A DNA stretch of 64,000 nt from an uncultured Pelagibacteraceae bacterium (GTDB taxonomy: Bacteria; Pseudomonadota; Alphaproteobacteria; Pelagibacterales; Pelagibacteraceae). The translations under genes were made by a program, and so were the position numbers. This document shows, in pieces, positions 19,437 to 30,032 of this stretch; position 1 is the stretch's first letter, and each line of letters opens with the position of its first letter. The DNA lies in NCBI GenBank assembly GCA_902585045.1, contig CACICB010000004.1:18607-82606 (forward strand). The letters are read 5' to 3'. Under the pieces are notes generated by a model. The model was not told the DNA's origin, searched no databases, and worked only from the letters and a program-made list of their open reading frames with translations.

Positions 19437-19524
19437 TTGAAATAAATTTAGAGATTCCTTTAAACTCTCTTTTAAAAATATTTGCAAGATTTTTTTTTAA
19501 AAAACGAAAAATAAATTGATTCAG

Positions 19525-19564
19525 GTTGTAACATTATCGTCTTGATAGAAAAAAAATTTACAAC
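19525..19564 (-). promoter_or_regulatory. dnaA upstream inverted repeat with candidate -10
   Basis: GTTGTAA (19525-19531) and TTACAAC (19558-19564) are a perfect 7-bp inverted repeat spaced by 26 bp. On the minus strand a GATAAT -10-like hexamer (19533-19538) lies between the arms, and TTGTAA, part of the distal arm, is a possible -35 at a long spacing of about 19 nt. This may be the dnaA promoter with an operator. The remainder of the 215-bp rpsT-dnaA gap is nearly pure A/T with nothing else recognisable. Confidence 0.35.
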
Positions 19565-19651
19565 TTTTAAATGAAACTATATTTTGATTTTAAGAATTAA
19601 AAAAATATAAATGTAGTTTTTTAAACTTAACTAATAATTTAACTAAAACAA

Positions 19652-19903
19652 TTAAATTTTTTTGGATACTCTTGAAATTTTTCTTGAGGCAGTTTTTTTG
19701 TTTACTACTCCAGATTTAGCAACCTGCATTAGAATTGATTGGAATTTAGGAAAATAATTTTTAATTTTAGCCTTATCTTCAGATTTTATTAATATTTCCA
19801 TTTGCTTAATTGCATTTTTATATTTGCTTTTTCTAATTCTATTTGTTTGGGTTTGTTTTTTAACCCTTCTTACTCTTCTGATTGCTGATTTAGTGTTAGG
19901 CAT
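19652..19903 (-). CDS. rpsT: 30S ribosomal protein S20
   Basis: S20 is a basic helical protein that binds 16S rRNA in the small subunit body. The sequence begins MPNTKSAIRRVRRVKKQTQT and contains the conserved KSGVVNKKTASRKISR near the C-terminus. The frame is open to a GTG at 19909, but the ATG at 19903 gives the canonical MPNTKSA and 83 residues. A good sigma70 promoter lies directly upstream. In many alphaproteobacteria rpsT is immediately upstream of dnaA, as here. Confidence 0.96.
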   Translation of the reverse strand: MPNTKSAIRRVRRVKKQTQTNRIRKSKYKNAIKQMEILIKSEDKAKIKNYFPKFQSILMQVAKSGVVNKKTASRKISRVSKKI

Positions 19904-19912
19904 TTTCACGAT

Positions 19913-19941
19913 TGTATATATGGCTCAATTATTTCGGTCAA
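19913..19941 (-). promoter_or_regulatory. rpsT promoter
   Basis: On the minus strand TTGACC (19936-19941), a 17-nt spacer and TATACA (19913-19918) form one of the best sigma70 matches in the window. The -10 ends 9 nt before the rpsT ATG, so the predicted leader is only 2-4 nt. Confidence 0.6.
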
Positions 19942-19946
19942 CTTTA

Positions 19947-20816
19947 TTATTTTTGACATCTTTTACAAAAAAAAGTTGCTCTATTGGAAATAACAGTCTT
20001 AATTACGCTATTGTTGCAATCTACGTTAGAACATTTTTTATCTTTTTTTCCATAAATTTTAAAATATTGTTGAAATATACCTTTTTTTCCATTTTCACTT
20101 GAAAAATCTTTAATTGTTGATCCTCCAAGTTTTATTGAAGTTTTTAAAATAATTTTTGAATATTTTATGATTTTTTTAATTTCAAAATTCTTAAGCTTAT
20201 TTACTACTCGATTGGGTCTTACACCACTCTGAAATAAAATTTCGTTAACGTAAATATTTCCTAAACCGGATACAAATTTTTGATCCATCAGTATATTCTT
20301 AATGTTTCTTTTTCTATTTACGATATATTTTTTGAAATATTTAAAATTCCATTTTTTTTTCAGTGGTTCTGGCCCTAAGTTTTTTAGATGAGATATTATT
20401 ACTTTTTCAGTTGATTTATATAGTTTTATAAAGCCAAATTTTCTTACATCATTATAAATAAGTCTTCGATTTTTGTTTAAAAAAAATACTATTCGGTTAT
20501 GTTTTTGATCTTTTTGATAATCTAAATGATAATAAAAGCTAGTTTTATATTTTTCTTTATTTCGATCTATATAAAAAAACTTACCTGTCATTCCAAGATG
20601 AACTAAAATTAAATAAGTTTTGTCTATTTCAAAAATTAAAAATTTAGATCTTCTTTTAATTTTTTTAATTTTTTTATCTTTGAGTTTTTTGCTAATTTCT
20701 TTTTCTACCTTATATCTTAATTTGTGATCGTAAATTTTAACCTTTTTTATAATTGAATTTAGAATTTTCTTCTCTAAGGACCTTTTAACAACTTCAACTT
20801 CGGGTAATTCTGGCAT
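19947..20816 (-). CDS. mutM: formamidopyrimidine-DNA glycosylase
   Basis: MutM/Fpg excises 8-oxoguanine and formamidopyrimidines. It begins with the catalytic MPELPEVEVVKRSL (Pro after the initiator Met, plus Glu), has the SKFLIFEIDKTYLILVHLGM core with the beta-turn lysine, and the DNA-binding QKFVSGLGNIYVNEILFQSGVRP segment. It ends in a four-Cys zinc finger CSNVDC...CKRC. At 289 residues it is full length, although very rich in lysine and isoleucine like its neighbours. It is divergent from ubiE with 11 bp between the starts. Confidence 0.96.
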   Translation of the reverse strand: MPELPEVEVVKRSLEKKILNSIIKKVKIYDHKLRYKVEKEISKKLKDKKIKKIKRRSKFLIFEIDKTYLILVHLGMTGKFFYIDRNKEKYKTSFYYHLDYQKDQKHNRIVFFLNKNRRLIYNDVRKFGFIKLYKSTEKVIISHLKNLGPEPLKKKWNFKYFKKYIVNRKRNIKNILMDQKFVSGLGNIYVNEILFQSGVRPNRVVNKLKNFEIKKIIKYSKIILKTSIKLGGSTIKDFSSENGKKGIFQQYFKIYGKKDKKCSNVDCNNSVIKTVISNRATFFCKRCQK

Positions 20817-20821
20817 ATAAT
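20793..20821 (+). promoter_or_regulatory. ubiE operon promoter (predicted leaderless)
   Basis: TTCAAC (20793-20798), a 17-nt spacer and the consensus TATAAT (20816-20821) end 6 nt before the ubiE ATG at 20828. Most of the promoter lies inside the first codons of mutM on the other strand. Transcription would start at or next to the A of the ATG. Confidence 0.5.
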
Positions 20822-20827
20822 TCTAAT

Positions 20828-21532
20828 ATGAAAAGTACTATTGAAGATAAAAATAAATTAGTCAATTCTATATTTTCCAGTGTTCATAAAAAATATGATT
20901 TAATGAACGATGTAATGTCACTAGGCGTGCATAGGCTTTGGAAAGAAAAATTTATCGAATGGATGAACCCTCAACCTAATACAAGATTAATTGATGTTGC
21001 ATCTGGTACTGGCGATATAGCAAAACTTTTTTTTAAAAAAACAAATGAAACTAGTAAAATCACCTGTGTAGAGCCAAATAAAAAAATGTTAGAGCAAGGG
21101 AAGATAAAATTGAGAAACTATAATACAATTAATTGGATAAATTCTCAGGCTGAAAGAATTCCAGTAGAAAATGACTCTTACGACTACTACTCAATTAGTT
21201 ATGGAATAAGAAATGTTTCGAATATAAATACAGTTTTAAAGGAAGCCCTAAGAGTACTAAAACCAGGTGGTAGATTTATGTGCCTAGAATTTTCAAAAAT
21301 TGATAATGAACTATTAAACTTTCTTTACAAACAATATTCAAAAACAATTCCTTTGATTGGAAAATTAGTAGTTGGTTCTGAAAAACCTTACGAATATTTA
21401 GTTAATAGCATTGAAAAGTTTTACAATCAGGAGCAACTAGTTGAATTAATGAAAACGAATGGATTTTCCAATATAGAGTTTAGAAATGTCTCTAGTGGTG
21501 TTTCGGCAATACATTCAGGTTGGAAAATCTAA
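20828..21532 (+). CDS. ubiE: ubiquinone/menaquinone biosynthesis C-methyltransferase UbiE
   Basis: This SAM-dependent methyltransferase has 234 residues. The family signatures are present: YDLMNDVMSLGVHRLWKEKF near the N-terminus, the SAM-binding LIDVASGTGDIAKLFF, YYSISYGIRNVSNINTVLKEALRVLKPGGR and the C-terminal HSGWKI. It C-methylates the benzoquinol ring during ubiquinone synthesis. ubiB begins immediately after the stop codon, so the two form a quinone operon with coaBC and dut downstream. mutM, ubiE, ubiB, coaBC and dut occur together in many alphaproteobacteria. Confidence 0.96.
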   Translation: MKSTIEDKNKLVNSIFSSVHKKYDLMNDVMSLGVHRLWKEKFIEWMNPQPNTRLIDVASGTGDIAKLFFKKTNETSKITCVEPNKKMLEQGKIKLRNYNTINWINSQAERIPVENDSYDYYSISYGIRNVSNINTVLKEALRVLKPGGRFMCLEFSKIDNELLNFLYKQYSKTIPLIGKLVVGSEKPYEYLVNSIEKFYNQEQLVELMKTNGFSNIEFRNVSSGVSAIHSGWKI

Positions 21533-23098
21533 ATGTTCAAAAGAATTTTAAAATTATTTCAAATTGCAAGAAAATTTTCAACTTCTGGGGCGGTAGATAT
21601 AATCAATGAAATACATCAGTTACCGACGATTATTAATTTATTTTTCAGATTAATCTCGATAGGAACAAACTCAGAAGTGCAGGATAAACATAAAACATCT
21701 GGGGAAAAACTTTGCATAGCTTTACAAGGAATGGGAACAACTTTTATTAAGTTAGGGCAATTTCTTGCTACAAGACCAGATATTATCGGTGAAGAATTAA
21801 CAAGAAGTCTTGAAAAATTACAAGATAAAGTTCCTGCATTTGACCTCTATGATGCAAAGAAAATTATAAAAAAAGAAATAGGTGAAAATTATTTTAGAGA
21901 TATTAGCGAGATAAGTGAGCCAATTGCAGCTGCCTCAATAGCTCAGGTACATTTAGCTAAAATAAATTATGAAGGAAAAAAAAAACAAGTCGCTATTAAA
22001 ATATTAAGGCCAGATATAGAAAAATTATTTAATGAAGAATTAGATGCTTTAATGTTATTTGCTTACATAGTTGAAAATACAATTCCCAAAGCAAAAAGGT
22101 TAAAATTAATTGAAGTTGTTCATTTACTTAGAGAGATAACAAATATCGAAATGGATTTAAGATTTGAAGCTGCTGCCGCTAATGAACTTTACGAAAATAC
22201 CAAAAATGACCAAGGATTTATCGTACCGAAAATTTATTGGAATTATACAACTAAAAAAATATTAACCTTAGACAAAGTCAAAGGTGTTTCTATACGTGAA
22301 ATACAAAAAATTAATAATTTAGGTGTAGATCTTAAGAAACTAGCAGAAAACTTAATACAATTGTTTTTAATACAAGCTGTAAGGGATGGCTTTTTTCATG
22401 GTGACATGCATCAAGGTAATTTATTTGTAGATCCTAAAGGCAATATAATCCCTGTAGACTTTGGTATTATGGGGCGCTTAGATAAGAATAATAGAAAATT
22501 TTTAGCTGAAATCTTATATGGTTTTATTAAAAGAGATTACGTTAAAGTTGCTGATGTCCATTTTCAAGCTGGTCTTGTGCCTAAGGATACCTCAAAAGAG
22601 GAATTTGCTCAGGCCTTAAGATCTGTCGGAGAACCTATATTTGGGCAATCTATAAAGGACATTTCTGGTGGAAATCTGTTAGCTCAATTGTTTGAGATTA
22701 CAGAGAAGTTTAATATGCCTACTCAACCCCCGCTTCTTTTATTACAAAAAACAATGGTGGTAGTAGAAGGAGTTGCAAGAAGACTATATCCCGAAACGAA
22801 TATTTGGGAGGTGTCTAGACCAGTCCTAGAGGATTGGCTTAAAAATGTCAAAAGTCCAAAATCTACTATCGATACAGCAATCAATACTTCTTCTGAAATT
22901 CTAAAAAGAATACCGGATCTTCCCGAATTAATGGATAGAGCTGATTATGCTCTAAAGTTAATGGCTGACGGAAATTTAAACTTATCTATCGGAACAAATA
23001 AAAATTTAGAATTAGAGCAAATGAAGATTAAAAACTTTAAAAATAATATAGTTATTAGTTTTTTTGGTGTTGTAATTGTCTTTCTATTAGTATTTTAA
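21533..23098 (+). CDS. ubiB: ubiquinone biosynthesis kinase-like protein UbiB
   Basis: UbiB (ABC1/ADCK/COQ8 family) is an atypical ATPase/kinase needed for ubiquinone synthesis at the membrane. The family-specific KxGQ motif is seen in FIKLGQFLATRPDI, the Ala-rich nucleotide loop in AAASIAQVHLA, the catalytic loop in FFHGDMHQGNLFVD and the metal motif in VDFGIMGRLD. One C-terminal membrane segment (NNIVISFFGVVIVFLLVF) anchors it. At 521 residues it is standard length. It starts on the base after the ubiE stop. Confidence 0.96.
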   Translation: MFKRILKLFQIARKFSTSGAVDIINEIHQLPTIINLFFRLISIGTNSEVQDKHKTSGEKLCIALQGMGTTFIKLGQFLATRPDIIGEELTRSLEKLQDKVPAFDLYDAKKIIKKEIGENYFRDISEISEPIAAASIAQVHLAKINYEGKKKQVAIKILRPDIEKLFNEELDALMLFAYIVENTIPKAKRLKLIEVVHLLREITNIEMDLRFEAAAANELYENTKNDQGFIVPKIYWNYTTKKILTLDKVKGVSIREIQKINNLGVDLKKLAENLIQLFLIQAVRDGFFHGDMHQGNLFVDPKGNIIPVDFGIMGRLDKNNRKFLAEILYGFIKRDYVKVADVHFQAGLVPKDTSKEEFAQALRSVGEPIFGQSIKDISGGNLLAQLFEITEKFNMPTQPPLLLLQKTMVVVEGVARRLYPETNIWEVSRPVLEDWLKNVKSPKSTIDTAINTSSEILKRIPDLPELMDRADYALKLMADGNLNLSIGTNKNLELEQMKIKNFKNNIVISFFGVVIVFLLVF

Positions 23099-23104
23099 TT
23101 ACAT

Positions 23105-24334
23105 ATGACTGTAAAAAATAAAAAAATCCTAATAATTATTGGAGGTGGTATTGCGGCCTATAAATCTCTAGATTTGATAAGATTGCTTAAAAAAAATAAT
23201 AATGAAGTTAAAACTATATTAACAAAAAGTGGTAAAGAATTTGTAACTCCTCTATCTGTTTCTACTCTGACTAAAAGTAAGACTTTTCAGAACATATTTG
23301 ATAAGGATTCTGAGGTGGAAATAGATCATATTTCATTGTCTAGATGGGCTGACTTAATAATTGTATTACCTACAACTGCAAACTTTATGACGAAGTTAAG
23401 TCTTGGTAGAGCGGAAGATTTAGCAACAACAGTAATTTTAGCATCAAACAAAGATATTTTATTAGTCCCTGCTATGAATGTTAGAATGTGGATACACAAG
23501 GCAACACAACAAAATGTAAAAATTTTAAGGGATTTTGGATATCTTTTTATAGGACCAGAAAAAGGCGAGATGGCTTGTGGAGAATATGGTGAAGGCAAAA
23601 TGTCGAGCCCAAGACAAATTTACTCCTTTATTGAAAAATATTTTAATAAAAAAAATATTATCAAAAGTAAAAATCTAAGAGCCTTAGTAACAGCTGGACC
23701 AACAAGGGAGTACTTGGATCCAGTAAGGTATATTTCTAATGAGTCAAGTGGCAAGCAAGGATTTGAAATAGCAGAAGCATTAAGTAGGTTAGGTATAAAG
23801 ACAACTTTAATTACGGGGCCCTCAAATCTTGCTTCCAGAAAGGATATTAAAACAAAAAAAATAATCACAGCAAATGAAATGTATGAAGAAGTAAAAAAAT
23901 GTTTACCAGTAGATATTGCTGTATGTGCAGCTGCAGTAGCAGACTTTAAGCCAATAAAAAAAAATAAGATCAAAATTAAAAAAGACAATATAAATTTAAA
24001 ATCAATTAAATTAGAAAGAAATAGGGATATTGTTGAATTTCTAGGTAAAAACAACAAACACCGGCCAACCTTAGTAATAGGTTTTGCAGCCGAAACTGAA
24101 AATTTAAATAAAAATGCTTTTTCTAAATTAAAACAAAAAAATTGCGATCTTATAGTTGCAAATGACATTTCCAAAAAAGATAGCGGAATTAATTCAGATT
24201 ATAATAGAGTTTCGATAATTGATAATTCAGGGAAAATGAAAGTTATAAAAAAAAATAAAAAAAGTTTTATAGCTAATATAATAGCGGATATAGTCTTAGA
24301 TAAACTCTTAATTAATGACAGAAGTTTTAATTAA
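23105..24334 (+). CDS. coaBC: bifunctional phosphopantothenoylcysteine decarboxylase / phosphopantothenate-cysteine ligase
   Basis: CoaBC carries out two consecutive steps from 4'-phosphopantothenate toward coenzyme A. The N-terminal flavin decarboxylase has IIGGGIAAYKSLDLIRLLKK, PAMNVRMW and the catalytic Cys in GEMACGEYGEGKM (residues about 157-169). The C-terminal ligase has TAGPTREYLDPVRYISNESSGKQG and AVADFKP. The 409-residue length fits the fused enzyme. Its 3' end overlaps dut by 20 bp. Confidence 0.96.
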   Translation: MTVKNKKILIIIGGGIAAYKSLDLIRLLKKNNNEVKTILTKSGKEFVTPLSVSTLTKSKTFQNIFDKDSEVEIDHISLSRWADLIIVLPTTANFMTKLSLGRAEDLATTVILASNKDILLVPAMNVRMWIHKATQQNVKILRDFGYLFIGPEKGEMACGEYGEGKMSSPRQIYSFIEKYFNKKNIIKSKNLRALVTAGPTREYLDPVRYISNESSGKQGFEIAEALSRLGIKTTLITGPSNLASRKDIKTKKIITANEMYEEVKKCLPVDIAVCAAAVADFKPIKKNKIKIKKDNINLKSIKLERNRDIVEFLGKNNKHRPTLVIGFAAETENLNKNAFSKLKQKNCDLIVANDISKKDSGINSDYNRVSIIDNSGKMKVIKKNKKSFIANIIADIVLDKLLINDRSFN

Positions 24335-24755
24335 AAGACTGTCAAAAAAAATCGAGCTACCCAAATACGAGACGAATGGTTCATCAGGAATGGATCTTTC
24401 AGCTAATATTGAAAAACAGATAAAAATAGAGCCAGGAAAAACATCTATAATTCCAACTGGTATATCAGTGTCTATACCTAAAAATTTTGAAATACAAATT
24501 AGATCAAGATCAGGATTAGCTGCTAAAAGTCAGATATCAGTTCTTAATTCACCTGGGACAATAGACGCCGATTATAGAGGTGAATTAAAGGTGATATTAA
24601 TAAACTTGAGTAATAAGACTTTTGTTGTTGAGAGAGGCTCACGTATCGCTCAAATGGTATTATGCCCTATAGTTAAAGCTAAGTTTAAGGAGGTGGATAG
24701 CCTAGATGATACAGATAGAGGTGTTGGTGGCTTTGGATCCACCGGGTTGAAATAA
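24315..24755 (+). CDS. dut: dUTP diphosphatase
   Basis: This trimeric dUTPase (146 residues) has all five motifs: GSSGMDLSA, RSRSGLA, GTIDADYRGEL with the catalytic Asp, ERGSRIAQMVL and the C-terminal arm RGVGGFGSTG. It removes dUTP and supplies dUMP for thymidylate. The gene starts inside the coaBC coding region (20-bp overlap), so expression is coupled. Confidence 0.97.
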   Translation: MTEVLIKRLSKKIELPKYETNGSSGMDLSANIEKQIKIEPGKTSIIPTGISVSIPKNFEIQIRSRSGLAAKSQISVLNSPGTIDADYRGELKVILINLSNKTFVVERGSRIAQMVLCPIVKAKFKEVDSLDDTDRGVGGFGSTGLK

Positions 24756-24758
24756 TAT

Positions 24759-25502
24759 ATGCAACTAGGATTGAAAGATTTTAAAAGGTTTGAAAAACAA
24801 ATAATTCTTAAAAATGTTGGAATAGTTGGACAAAAAAAAATACTAAACGCTAAAATATTAATAGTCGGAATTGGGGGTTTAGGTTGCCCACTTCTGACTT
24901 ACTTAGCAGCATCTGGTGTTGGAACGATAGGAATTGTAGATCCAGATAAAGTTGAAATAAGTAATCTAAATCGACAAACGTTATTCACTTCTAGTGATAT
25001 AGGAAAATACAAAGTCGATCAGGCTAAATCTAGTATTAATAGAATAAATAATAAAATTAGAATTAAAATTTATAAAAAAAAGATAACTACAAAAAACGTT
25101 AAATCAATAATTAAAGATTTTGATATAATTTGTGATGGTACAGACAACTTTGAGACAAGGTACTTGATTAATGATGAATGTAAAAAAATGAAAAAAATAC
25201 TTATTTCTGCAGCAATAAGTAAATTTGACGGCCATTTATACAAGTTTAATTTTAAAAAAAAAACATCCTGTTACAGATGCTTTATGCCAGACAAGCCCGG
25301 TTTGGAAAAAAATTGTGAAGCAGAGGGAATTTTCTCCCCAGTAGCTGGGATTTTGGGATCACTACAAGCAAATGAAGTTTTAAAAACAATTATAGGATTA
25401 AAAAATGGTTTAGATAACCAGATGATGATATTTGACTCAATTAAAATAAATTTAAGAAAAGTAAAATTATCTTTTAATCCTCAATGTAAAAACAAATGTT
25501 AA
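24759..25502 (+). CDS. ThiF/MoeB/HesA family E1-like adenylyltransferase
   Basis: The 247-residue protein adenylates the C-terminal Gly-Gly of a small sulfur-carrier protein. The nucleotide-binding VGIGGLGCPLLTYLAASGVG and the NLNRQTLF Arg-finger region are intact. Zinc cysteines are seen as CYRC in the middle and CKNKC at the end, and the NCEAEGIFSPVAGILGSLQANEVLK stretch matches MoeB/ThiF. Which carrier it serves (MoaD, ThiS or another) cannot be told; none is adjacent. It sits 3 bp after dut and overlaps the SH3 gene by 7 bp. Confidence 0.88.
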   Translation: MQLGLKDFKRFEKQIILKNVGIVGQKKILNAKILIVGIGGLGCPLLTYLAASGVGTIGIVDPDKVEISNLNRQTLFTSSDIGKYKVDQAKSSINRINNKIRIKIYKKKITTKNVKSIIKDFDIICDGTDNFETRYLINDECKKMKKILISAAISKFDGHLYKFNFKKKTSCYRCFMPDKPGLEKNCEAEGIFSPVAGILGSLQANEVLKTIIGLKNGLDNQMMIFDSIKINLRKVKLSFNPQCKNKC

Positions 25503-25939
25503 AAATTGTTTATATTGTTTTTATTTTTTATTTTTCATTTCAAAGTCTTTTTGCAAATGAATATTTTTTAACTTTAAGAAATGACAAAGTAAATCTTAGA
25601 CAAGGGCCATCTTTCGAATATCCTATAAAACTATTTTACAAAAAGAAATTTTTACCTGTTTTAATTCTAGATAAATTTGAAAATTTTAGAAAAATAAGAG
25701 ATCATGAAAATAATACTGGTTGGATTCATATTTCACAATTATCAAAAAAAAAAGCTGCTATCACAGTTGATAACGATCAACTAATTTTTAAAAAACCTTC
25801 TATATATTCTAAGCCTTTTGCAATTCTCAAAAAAGGTAGATTATGTAAGATTCAAAAGTGTAAAAATAAATGGTGTAAGATAAGTGTAGAAAAATATAAA
25901 GGTTGGGTTAAGAAAGATATTTTGTGGGGTCTATTATAA
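25496..25939 (+). CDS. secreted SH3-like domain protein
   Basis: This 147-residue protein has a signal peptide (MLKIVYIVFIFYFSFQSLFA, probable cleavage before NEYF). Two bacterial SH3-like units follow: one with KVNLRQGPSFEYPI and TGWIHISQLS, the second ending WCKISVEKYKGWVKKDILWG. It resembles the COG3807 SH3-like proteins of alphaproteobacteria, presumably binding cell wall in the periplasm; that role is inferred. It is the last gene of the ubiE-coaBC-dut strand and ends 1 bp from the convergent DUF2061 gene, with no evident terminator. Confidence 0.75.
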   Translation: MLKIVYIVFIFYFSFQSLFANEYFLTLRNDKVNLRQGPSFEYPIKLFYKKKFLPVLILDKFENFRKIRDHENNTGWIHISQLSKKKAAITVDNDQLIFKKPSIYSKPFAILKKGRLCKIQKCKNKWCKISVEKYKGWVKKDILWGLL

Positions 25940-25940
25940 A

Positions 25941-26183
25941 TTATTTTTTATATTTAGATGTCCAGATTTTATCTAGCACGAAATACCAAACCGCGTTAGC
26001 AATCGGCTCAACTATTGCATCTGTTAAAGCGATGATAAACGAAACATTGGATATTAACATTAAAACTGTTATGGCAATTAAAAAATGTCCAATTGTATAG
26101 ATTAAAGTTCGTAAAAGAGATCCTTTGTTACTTTGATAAATATCTTTTACAGTAAGATAAATTCCTTTATTGAACTCTGCCAT
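25941..26183 (-). CDS. DUF2061 family small membrane protein
   Basis: At 80 residues, the sequence RTLIYTIGHFLIAITVLMLI followed by SLI-like hydrophobic stretches and the end EPIANAVWYFVLDKIW matches the DUF2061 family, small two-helix membrane proteins of unknown function. It overlaps the upstream oxygenase-like gene by 17 bp and lies in the same direction as katG, so it probably belongs to that cassette. No catalytic residues are evident. Confidence 0.7.
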   Translation of the reverse strand: MAEFNKGIYLTVKDIYQSNKGSLLRTLIYTIGHFLIAITVLMLISNVSFIIALTDAIVEPIANAVWYFVLDKIWTSKYKK

Positions 26184-26808
26184 TTTTGAACGGATTTTCT
26201 AAAACACAAGCTACAAGATGTATCCTATCTTGTTCGCCGCCATTAAAGAAATTGTGATATTTGGTGTTATTTGTAATAGTAGCTGATCCGTCAGCTGGCA
26301 TATGCTTGCAAACATCCTCTATTACCATCCTACAACCTTTATTAGTTATAATTGGAATATGAAGTCTTGGTTCTGGATCTCTATGCCAACTTAGAGTTGA
26401 TCTAGGTTCTTTTAACAATATTCTTACTCTTCCAAGCTTAAAGTGTTTCTTCAAAGTATTATAAACTTCCTCAAAATATGTGTTTTTAAACTCAGGAACA
26501 ATTTCTGTATATTTTGATTCATCTATTGCCTTGTCCCTCTCAACTTCTTTGCCTTTTTCATCAGGTATAGTCCAGTAAGTGCCTCTAACATTATGACCCT
26601 CTGTGGAATTTTTATCGCCTGGGATTTGATTTATAGAAATGGCTCCAAAATTTTTAATGCCTAGAGTATTAAATTTTTTTTTTTTTAATACTATGTTTAA
26701 ATCAGCTTTTAATTTATCAATATCAAATTTTAAATTTGGAACTTTAAAAAAATCGTCTTTTATATTTTGATTTAACTTTTCTAAGTTTTGTGTTTTTACA
26801 ATTTCCAT
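26167..26808 (-). CDS. aspartyl/asparaginyl beta-hydroxylase-like 2-oxoglutarate oxygenase
   Basis: The 213-residue protein has a C-terminal double-stranded beta-helix signature: the HxD of TLSWHRDPEPRLHIPI, then HMPADGSATITNNTKYHNFFNGG and the distal His of DRIHLVACV, giving the 2-His/1-carboxylate iron site. This layout fits the Asp/Asn beta-hydroxylase group. No TPR or membrane anchor is present, so it is a short soluble form. It begins 1 bp after the katG stop and overlaps the DUF2061 gene. The substrate is unknown; the link to KatG suggests an oxidative or iron-related setting, which is inference. Confidence 0.72.
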   Translation of the reverse strand: MEIVKTQNLEKLNQNIKDDFFKVPNLKFDIDKLKADLNIVLKKKKFNTLGIKNFGAISINQIPGDKNSTEGHNVRGTYWTIPDEKGKEVERDKAIDESKYTEIVPEFKNTYFEEVYNTLKKHFKLGRVRILLKEPRSTLSWHRDPEPRLHIPIITNKGCRMVIEDVCKHMPADGSATITNNTKYHNFFNGGEQDRIHLVACVLENPFKNGRVQ

Positions 26809-26809
26809 A

Positions 26810-29017
<2,208 letters not shown>

Positions 29018-29028
29018 GCGACAAACTG

Positions 29029-29436
29029 TCAATTTTTCAGATTTATAAATACCTCTACATTCTTAATTTTTTTGCCATTTGGTGCTTTTGGAATTTTTTG
29101 AATGATTATATCTTTCGCATTGATGTCTATTAATTCTGAAGTTTCGCTATCATAAAAATGGTGATGGTTTGAAACATTAGTGTCAAAATAAGTTTTGCTT
29201 CCTCTTACTTCAACTTCACTTAAATGTCCGGCTGTTTTAAATGCGTGGACAGTATTATAAATTGTAGCAAGAGCAATTTTAGAAGCCAATTTTTTGGTCA
29301 AAAGTTTGTTTAAACTTTCAACTGTAAAATGGAATGTTTTTTCTCTTTCAAATAAAAATGTAGCTATTTCAACTCTTTGTTTAGTCGGTCTTAACCCTGA
29401 AGATCTTAATTTTTTTAAAATATCTATTTTTTTCAC
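29029..29436 (-). CDS. irr: Irr-type Fur-family iron/heme response regulator
   Basis: At 135 residues, the winged helix [20 protein letters not shown] and [31 protein letters not shown] is followed by the metal-binding [16 protein letters not shown]. This pattern, especially the HHH and YFDTNVS run without CxxC pairs, is that of Irr, which senses heme availability. It begins with GTG at 29436. It is divergent from fabA-fabB-fabI, a gene order seen in rhizobia. Irr-like palindromes lie before katG and in its own promoter region, suggesting control of both. Confidence 0.88.
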   Translation of the reverse strand: MKKIDILKKLRSSGLRPTKQRVEIATFLFEREKTFHFTVESLNKLLTKKLASKIALATIYNTVHAFKTAGHLSEVEVRGSKTYFDTNVSNHHHFYDSETSELIDINAKDIIIQKIPKAPNGKKIKNVEVFINLKN

Positions 29437-29460
29437 GTTTTATTTCGCTTTTTGATCTAC

Positions 29461-29477
29461 TTTATAATCATTCTAAA
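29461..29477. promoter_or_regulatory. Irr-like (ICE) box in the irr/fabA divergent promoter
   Basis: TTTATAATCATTCTAAA again matches TTTAGAA-N3-TTCTAAA at all but one fixed position. On plus, it contains a consensus TATAAT (29463-29468) with a TTATTT-like -35 for fabA. On minus, TATAAA (29461-29466) is the likely irr -10. A protein bound here would affect both irr and the fab operon. Confidence 0.55.
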
Positions 29478-29528
29478 AACAAAATATATATGAAACTTTT
29501 GCTAAATCAAGTAAAACAATTCTTAATC

Positions 29529-30032
29529 ATGCAAAAAAATAGTTACAATTACGATGAGTTAATTTCATGTGGAGAAGGAAAACTGTTTGGTGAGGGAAAT
29601 GCTAAGCTTCCATTACCTCCAATGTTGATGTTTGATAGGATTACAGAAATAAAAAAAGATACAGGTGAATTTAAAAAAGGTTTTATTAAAGCTGAGCTTG
29701 ATATTAAAGACAACCTATGGTTTTTTAATTGTCATTTTAAAAAAGACCCAGTTATGCCAGGATGTCTTGGCTTAGATGCTATGTGGCAGTTAGTTGGATT
29801 TTATTTAGGCTGGATAGGTGAGCCAGGAAAGGGTAGAGCTTTAGGGGTAAATTCTGTAAAATTCACAGGTGAGGTGTTAAAAAATATTAAAATGGCGACT
29901 TACGAAATAAATATGAAGAGAATTTTAAAAAAAGAAGGCACTGCTGTTGGATTAGCTAATGGTATTTTGAGTGCAGATGGTAAGATAATTTACACTGCAG
30001 AAAACCTAAAGGTGGGATTATTTAAATCATGA
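29529..30032 (+). CDS. fabA: beta-hydroxydecanoyl-ACP dehydratase/isomerase FabA
   Basis: FabA dehydrates and isomerises the 10-carbon intermediate to start unsaturated fatty acids. The protein begins [21 protein letters not shown], continues [13 protein letters not shown], and has the catalytic His in [15 protein letters not shown] and Asp in [12 protein letters not shown]. The frame is open to an ATG at 29490, but the ATG at 29529 gives the usual family start and 167 residues. Its stop overlaps the fabB start by 4 bp. Confidence 0.95.
   Translation: MQKNSYNYDELISCGEGKLFGEGNAKLPLPPMLMFDRITEIKKDTGEFKKGFIKAELDIKDNLWFFNCHFKKDPVMPGCLGLDAMWQLVGFYLGWIGEPGKGRALGVNSVKFTGEVLKNIKMATYEINMKRILKKEGTAVGLANGILSADGKIIYTAENLKVGLFKS

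Noticed and set aside
19437..19487. TTG-initiated 17-residue extension of DnaA
   Set aside because: The ATG at 19436 is a better codon and leaves the conserved N-terminal domain whole. The extension shows no recognisable family feature, though it cannot be strictly excluded.
16786..19651. Replication origin around dnaA-dnaN
   Set aside because: I found no cluster of TTATCCACA-like DnaA boxes in the gaps. Isolated partial matches such as TTATCCACT near 59801 lie in coding sequence. GC skew across the whole genome would be needed.
23620..24174. 184-codon minus-strand open frame opposite coaBC
   Set aside because: The strand opposite contains intact CoaBC motifs across the entire stretch. The antisense product is a hydrophobic, Phe/Ser-rich sequence typical of the complement of an AT-rich gene.
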